A DNA stretch of 8,899 bases. It comes from JAITWN01 sp964581365. Lineage in GTDB: Bacteria; Pseudomonadota; Gammaproteobacteria; SZUA-140. The translations under genes were made by a program, and so were the position numbers. Under the pieces are notes generated by a model that made no database searches, had not been told where the DNA came from, and was given only the letters and a program-made list of their open reading frames with translations. Each line of letters starts with the position of its first letter. The first letter of the stretch is position 1. The stretch is taken from the NCBI GenBank assembly GCA_964581365.1, contig CAZOOF010000063.1, forward strand, positions 1-8,899, read 5' to 3'. Below, piece by piece: positions 5,713-8,899 of this stretch.

Positions 5713-7511
5713 TGCAGACTGGCTCCAAAGCGCCAGGCGAGCTCGATGCGCGCCTCGCGCCCGGCGGTGCGGTATCCGTCCGCCAGCGCGTAATCCTTGT
5801 CGAACAGGTTCTCGATCCGCCCGCGCAGCACCCAGTCATCCCCGAGCCGCAGCTGCGCCGATGCGTTGAGCAGCGTGTAGCCGCCCAGCACCGCGTCGCT
5901 GAACTCAGAGTCGCGGCGGGAAGAGGTAGTCAATACGTCGGCGCCCAGCTGCCAGCGGCCGGCATCGTACACGATGGCGGCGTTCAGGCTGCGTTTGGCG
6001 CGGCGCGGAAGTTGACCGCCGCTGCGCAGCCGCGGATCCTGCAGCGTCGCTGAGGAATTCAAACGCCACGGACCCTGGCTCCAGTCATAGCCGAGCTCTA
6101 TGCCACGGATGCGCGCTTCTCCCAGATTGGTCATCCCGCGCGTGCCGACGAACTCGATGAGATTGTCGATGTCGTTCTGAAACACCTGCAGCGCAACACC
6201 ATGCGCCGGGGCGAAACGGTGGCGCAGACCGAGCTCCACATTGCGGGACTTCTCGGGCGCCAGATCCGGATTACCACCGAAGCCGAAGCGGTCGGTCTGA
6301 TCCGGCGCGCGGAACGCGGTGCCCACCGAGGCGGTGATCCGTGTTTCAGCCGCGATCAGGTAGCCGTACTGGGCATCCCAGGTCACGTGACTGCCGAAAC
6401 CCTCGTAATCGGTATAGCGGGCGGCGAGCTGGCCGCGATGCGAACCGGCTTCGATAGCGTCCTGCACATAGACCGCGGCGATATCGCGCTCCTCCTCGAA
6501 ACCGCTGCCGAAGCTGAAGACGTCCGCCTCTTCGCGCATCAGCTCGATACCCGCGGTGAGCAGCTGCGCGCGCCCGAGCTGCACGTCGTTCTGCCAGTCG
6601 ATGGCGAGCCGCTGCGTGTGGGCGAAGTCGTCACCCTGGTTCTGATCGATCTCGTCACGAATTTCACTGAGACGAAGCCGCGTCGCCCAGTTCTCCGCTG
6701 GTGTTGCTTCCAGCCGCAGCGCGGTGACCGTATTCAGGAAATCCTGGTCGAGCGGCGCCAGGGTGAAAGCGTCCACGTACTCGGTGTTGCCGGAGACGCG
6801 AAAATGGCTCAGCTCGACATCCAGCGCTCCGATGCGCCCGCCGGCATGCGCATCGAGAGAGACACGCTCGTGACCCGCTTCGATCGGCGAGGCAAGCAGC
6901 GGCGCGTAGCCATCCGAGTCATAAACGGACGCGCGCAGGCCGTAACGGAAATCAGTTTCAGCCATGCTCAATCCAGCGCTGAACCGCCTGCTGCCATGAC
7001 TGCCCGTAGAGGCCGAAGCGTCTGCCTGCATGCCCTTCGCAGCCTTGCGGGTGATGATGTTGATCACGCCACCGATGGCATCCGATCCATACAGGGAGGA
7101 CCGCGGTCCCTTCACCACCTCGATGCGTTCGATCAGTTCGGGATCCAGGTTGTGGATCGCCGCTCCGCCGATGGTCGCCGGATTCATGCGCACCCCGTCG
7201 ATCATCACCAGCGCGTGATTGCTGTCGGTGCCGCGCATGAACAACGAAGTCGCCTGCCCGGGTCCGCCGTTACGGCCGATATCCAGCCCGGCATGCAGGC
7301 GCAGCACTTCACCCAGATCGGCGGCCTGCAGCCGTTCCAGTTCCTCGCGCTCGATCAGGATCACCGGCGCCAGCACCTGGTCGGCGGCCTGGGCAGTACG
7401 GTTTGCGGTGACGACCACCGCCTCACGGGCTTCAGCAAAAGGAGAAAAAACGGTAACGAAACCGGCGGCGAGCAGCAGCTTCGCCCGCCCGGGAAAAGAC
7501 AGATCAGACAT
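5709..7511 (-). CDS. btuB: TonB-dependent vitamin B12 receptor BtuB
   Basis: A 600-residue outer-membrane receptor, close to the 614 of E. coli BtuB, which brings cobalamin into the periplasm. Residues 1-28 are a signal peptide ending in AEA. The TonB box EAVVVTA (30-36) closely resembles the DTLVVTA of E. coli BtuB. The plug domain (about 40-155) holds LFMRGTDSNHALVMIDGVRMN and the family motif VVKGPRSSLYGSDAIGGVINIIT. The rest is a 22-strand barrel. The last strand reads IELAWRF, but five residues (GASLQ) follow the phenylalanine, so the barrel does not end on an aromatic residue as is usual. CGGAG lies 6 nt upstream of the ATG. A cobalamin riboswitch precedes the gene, which settles cobalamin as the likely substrate. 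The stop overlaps the tonB start. Confidence 0.93.
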   Translation of the reverse strand: MSDLSFPGRAKLLLAAGFVTVFSPFAEAREAVVVTANRTAQAADQVLAPVILIEREELERLQAADLGEVLRLHAGLDIGRNGGPGQATSLFMRGTDSNHALVMIDGVRMNPATIGGAAIHNLDPELIERIEVVKGPRSSLYGSDAIGGVINIITRKAAKGMQADASASTGSHGSRRFSAGLSMAETDFRYGLRASVYDSDGYAPLLASPIEAGHERVSLDAHAGGRIGALDVELSHFRVSGNTEYVDAFTLAPLDQDFLNTVTALRLEATPAENWATRLRLSEIRDEIDQNQGDDFAHTQRLAIDWQNDVQLGRAQLLTAGIELMREEADVFSFGSGFEEERDIAAVYVQDAIEAGSHRGQLAARYTDYEGFGSHVTWDAQYGYLIAAETRITASVGTAFRAPDQTDRFGFGGNPDLAPEKSRNVELGLRHRFAPAHGVALQVFQNDIDNLIEFVGTRGMTNLGEARIRGIELGYDWSQGPWRLNSSATLQDPRLRSGGQLPRRAKRSLNAAIVYDAGRWQLGADVLTTSSRRDSEFSDAVLGGYTLLNASAQLRLGDDWVLRGRIENLFDKDYALADGYRTAGREARIELAWRFGASLQ

Positions 7512-7517
7512 GAGAGA

Positions 7518-7583
7518 CTCCGTTCATCGCGCACACCCGCGTGCGCAAGCGAAACGATCGCCGCGGAAGAAGCGAAGAACGGA
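7518..7583 (-). promoter_or_regulatory. Ribosome-binding-site sequestering stem of the btuB leader
   Basis: On the minus strand TCCGTTCTTCGC (7583-7572) is complementary to GCGATGAACGGA (7530-7519) at 11 of 12 positions, with a 41-nt loop between. The second arm contains the GGA of the btuB ribosome binding site (GGAG, 7518-7521), so the pairing would block translation. A competing 6-bp hairpin, GCGCAC (7546-7541) with GTGCGC (7534-7529), overlaps the same arm. This looks like the expression platform of the cobalamin riboswitch, acting on translation; I see no intrinsic terminator with a T-run between riboswitch and gene. Confidence 0.55.
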
Positions 7584-7647
7584 CAATACGGGAGCTGCGA
7601 AGTATTCAGCACCAGCCAGGTCGCCCGCCGCGACTTCCACGGTTCCT

Positions 7648-7846
7648 CCCAGGCCGGTCTCCGGGCTCGCGAGCGGATCTCTCGATCCGGAACCGGCGCC
7701 TTCCCGTGCGCAAGCACAGTGGCTGATGCCGGCCCTTTACTCGCCTACCGTTGCGGGGGCAGCGTCGGGATTGTCACGGGATAAAACCCGCGACGCACCG
7801 ACTTCCCGTTTCATCCCCGGAGCGAACGCTCCGCAGGACACCTGGG
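7648..7846 (-). ncRNA. Cobalamin (adenosylcobalamin) riboswitch
   Basis: The minus strand shows the conserved blocks of the cobalamin riboswitch in the right order. These are GGTGTCC, then a hairpin (CGGAGC-GTTC-GCTCCG at 7833-7818), GGGAAGTCGGTGC, AATCCCGACGCTGCCCCCGC, the segment AGCCACTGTGC, GGGAAGGCGCCGG, and finally the B12 box AGCCCGGAGACCGGCC (7667-7652). The last fits the published consensus AGYCMGRAGACCKGCC. Ligand binding normally represses the downstream gene, here btuB and, by overlap, tonB. The edges are approximate: the left end is set by the B12 box and the right end by the predicted transcription start. Confidence 0.95.
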
Positions 7847-7853
7847 TGGAGAG

Positions 7854-7882
7854 AAGATATCGGGAATGGCAGGCAGAGTAAA
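7854..7882 (-). promoter_or_regulatory. Candidate sigma-70 promoter of the riboswitch-btuB-tonB unit
   Basis: TTTACT (7882-7877) and TATCTT (7859-7854) on the minus strand are separated by exactly 17 nt, each matching 4 of 6 consensus bases. The start site would fall near 7847, only a few nucleotides before the first conserved block of the riboswitch, which supports the choice. A TTGACC at 7893-7888 just upstream is an alternative -35, but no matching -10 was found for it. Confidence 0.45.
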
Positions 7883-7922
7883 GATGCGGTCAAAAATTAC
7901 AGGGCCGGGGGCGCGCTGCGAA

Positions 7923-7950
7923 TGACCCGCCGCTGACGCGCGGCGGGTCA
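7923..7950 (-). terminator. Hairpin downstream of phoU
   Basis: TGACCCGCCGC at 7923-7933 pairs perfectly with 7940-7950 (11 bp, 6-nt loop). It starts 24 nt after the phoU stop and lies before the btuB promoter, so it probably ends the pst-phoU transcript. The minus strand reads TTCG after the stem, so the T-run is poor. It could also act as a Rho-blocking 3'-end hairpin. Confidence 0.6.
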
Positions 7951-7974
7951 AGGGGAGGCAGTGACATCGCAATC

Positions 7975-8706
7975 CTAGCGATCGCCTCGCGCGGCCTGCT
8001 CCATTTCTTCGATGCTGATATGGCGCACGTCCTTGCCTTTCACCAGATAGATCACGTATTCGCAGATATTCCGGCAATGATCGCCGATGCGCTCCAGCGA
8101 GCGCGCTGCCCACATGACATCGAGTGAGCGGCGGATGGAGCGCGGATCCTCCATGATGAAGGTGATCTGCTGGCGCATGATCGCCTCGTACTGACGATCC
8201 GCGGCGAGATCATTGCGGGGCACTTCCAATGCCGCCTCGACATCCAGACGCGCGAAGGCGTCGAGGGTGTCGTGCACCATGGCAGCGACATGATTTCCCA
8301 TGAGGCGTATCTCGTCGAACTGGCTGGCGCGGCCAGCGCGGTCCTGGTCGGCAATGTGCAGCGCCATGCGCGCGATTCGCTCCGCAAGATCCCCCATGCG
8401 CTCCAGATCGGTGATCGTCTTGATGACCGCGATGATCAGGCGCAGATCGCTTGCCGTCGGCTGCCGGCGCGCGATGATCTGCGTGCACTCCTCGTCCACG
8501 CCGACTTCCATGCTGTTGACGCGCATGTCGTTGGCGATCACTTCCTCGGCCAGGGTGATATTGCCGTTGACGAAGGCAGTGACCGCGTTGGCGACCTGCT
8601 GCTCGACCAGCCCGCCCATCGTCAGCACACGGTTGCGCAGCCCTTCGAGCTCAGTATTGAAACGCTGCGAGATATGCTTTCCCAGTGTCTTGTAATCGGT
8701 ATCCAT
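7975..8706 (-). CDS. phoU: Phosphate transport/signalling regulator PhoU
   Basis: A 243-residue cytoplasmic helical protein that links the Pst transporter to the PhoR/PhoB system and damps the Pho response when phosphate is ample. Two three-helix PhoU repeats are visible. The first ends with DLERMGDLAERIARMA (ExxxD at E102/D106) and the second with SLERIGDHCRNICEYVIYLVKG (E205/D209); these are the metal-binding signatures of the family. Length matches E. coli PhoU (241). The ATG at 8706 is chosen because GGAG lies 8 nt upstream; the GTG at 8715 would sit directly on that site. It follows the pstB stop by 17 nt on the same strand, the standard pstSCAB-phoU order. Confidence 0.96.
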   Translation of the reverse strand: MDTDYKTLGKHISQRFNTELEGLRNRVLTMGGLVEQQVANAVTAFVNGNITLAEEVIANDMRVNSMEVGVDEECTQIIARRQPTASDLRLIIAVIKTITDLERMGDLAERIARMALHIADQDRAGRASQFDEIRLMGNHVAAMVHDTLDAFARLDVEAALEVPRNDLAADRQYEAIMRQQITFIMEDPRSIRRSLDVMWAARSLERIGDHCRNICEYVIYLVKGKDVRHISIEEMEQAARGDR

Positions 8707-8723
8707 GATGCTCACTCCGCGAA

Positions 8724-8899
8724 TCAGCCGTAGCGACCGGTGATGTAGTCCTCGGTCGCCTTCTGTGAGGGGTTGGTGAAGATCGACAGAGTATCCCCGA
8801 ATTCGATCAACTCGCCCAGATACATATAGGCGGTGTAATCCGAAACGCGCGCCGCCTGCTGCATGTTGTGGGTGACGATGACGATGGTGTAGCGCTCCT
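8724..8899 (-). CDS. pstB: Phosphate ABC transporter ATP-binding protein PstB, C-terminal fragment
   Basis: The last 57 residues of PstB, cut by the right window edge. The fragment includes the H-loop in IVIVTHNMQQAARVSDYTA, followed by MYLGELIEFGDTLSIFTNPSQKATEDYITGRYG and a TGA stop at 8724-8726. The C-terminal signature TEDYITGRYG is characteristic of PstB among ABC ATPases. The protein energises high-affinity phosphate import with PstA/PstC at the inner membrane. The Walker motifs and signature loop lie outside the window. phoU follows after 17 nt. Confidence 0.95.
   Translation of the reverse strand, partial: ERYTIVIVTHNMQQAARVSDYTAYMYLGELIEFGDTLSIFTNPSQKATEDYITGRYG

Noticed and set aside
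6201..7784. 527-codon open frame on the plus strand
   Set aside because: It lies antisense to btuB and crosses the riboswitch. btuB has a full set of receptor motifs, a ribosome binding site and a riboswitch; the antisense translation shows no recognisable domain and reflects the high GC content.
8707..8723. Possible Pho box or separate promoter between pstB and phoU
   Set aside because: The gap is only 17 nt and holds just the phoU ribosome binding site; the two genes are simply cotranscribed.

Overview
The window reads as chromosomal DNA from a GC-rich gammaproteobacterium. The grounds are the miaB then phoH-like (ybeZ) order, a pstB-phoU operon end, a Gram-negative porin and a TonB-dependent outer-membrane receptor. 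Acidic surface and periplasmic proteins hint at, but do not prove, a halophilic or alkaliphilic lineage such as the Chromatiales. I see no insertion sequences, CRISPR, tRNA/rRNA or phage genes. The gene content is mostly conserved core functions. Every gene is on the minus strand except one porin.

Reading the minus strand from high to low coordinates: the C-terminus of PstB (cut by the window edge at 8899) is followed after 17 nt by phoU, then by a strong hairpin that probably ends the pst transcript. A 463-nt non-coding stretch follows (7512-7974). It holds a candidate promoter, a full cobalamin riboswitch with a clear B12 box, and a 12-nt inverted repeat that would pair with the ribosome binding site of btuB. 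The riboswitch leads btuB and an overlapping tonB-family gene, which look like one B12-uptake transcription unit. The porin converges on tonB, and a perfect inverted repeat sits between them.

The porin and an ammonium transporter gene (amt) are divergent, separated by 241 nt. On the amt side this gap carries a correctly spaced sigma-54 (-24/-12) promoter and two NtrC-like dyads, so amt is probably induced under nitrogen limitation even though no glnK gene lies next to it. Downstream of amt come a hairpin, miaB (tRNA methylthiolation) and the phoH-like ATPase gene, which runs off the left edge.

The most informative content is regulatory: the sigma-54/NtrC module of amt, and the riboswitch with its apparent translational expression platform controlling a btuB-tonB pair. 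I do not see convincing evidence for a wholly new biological system.
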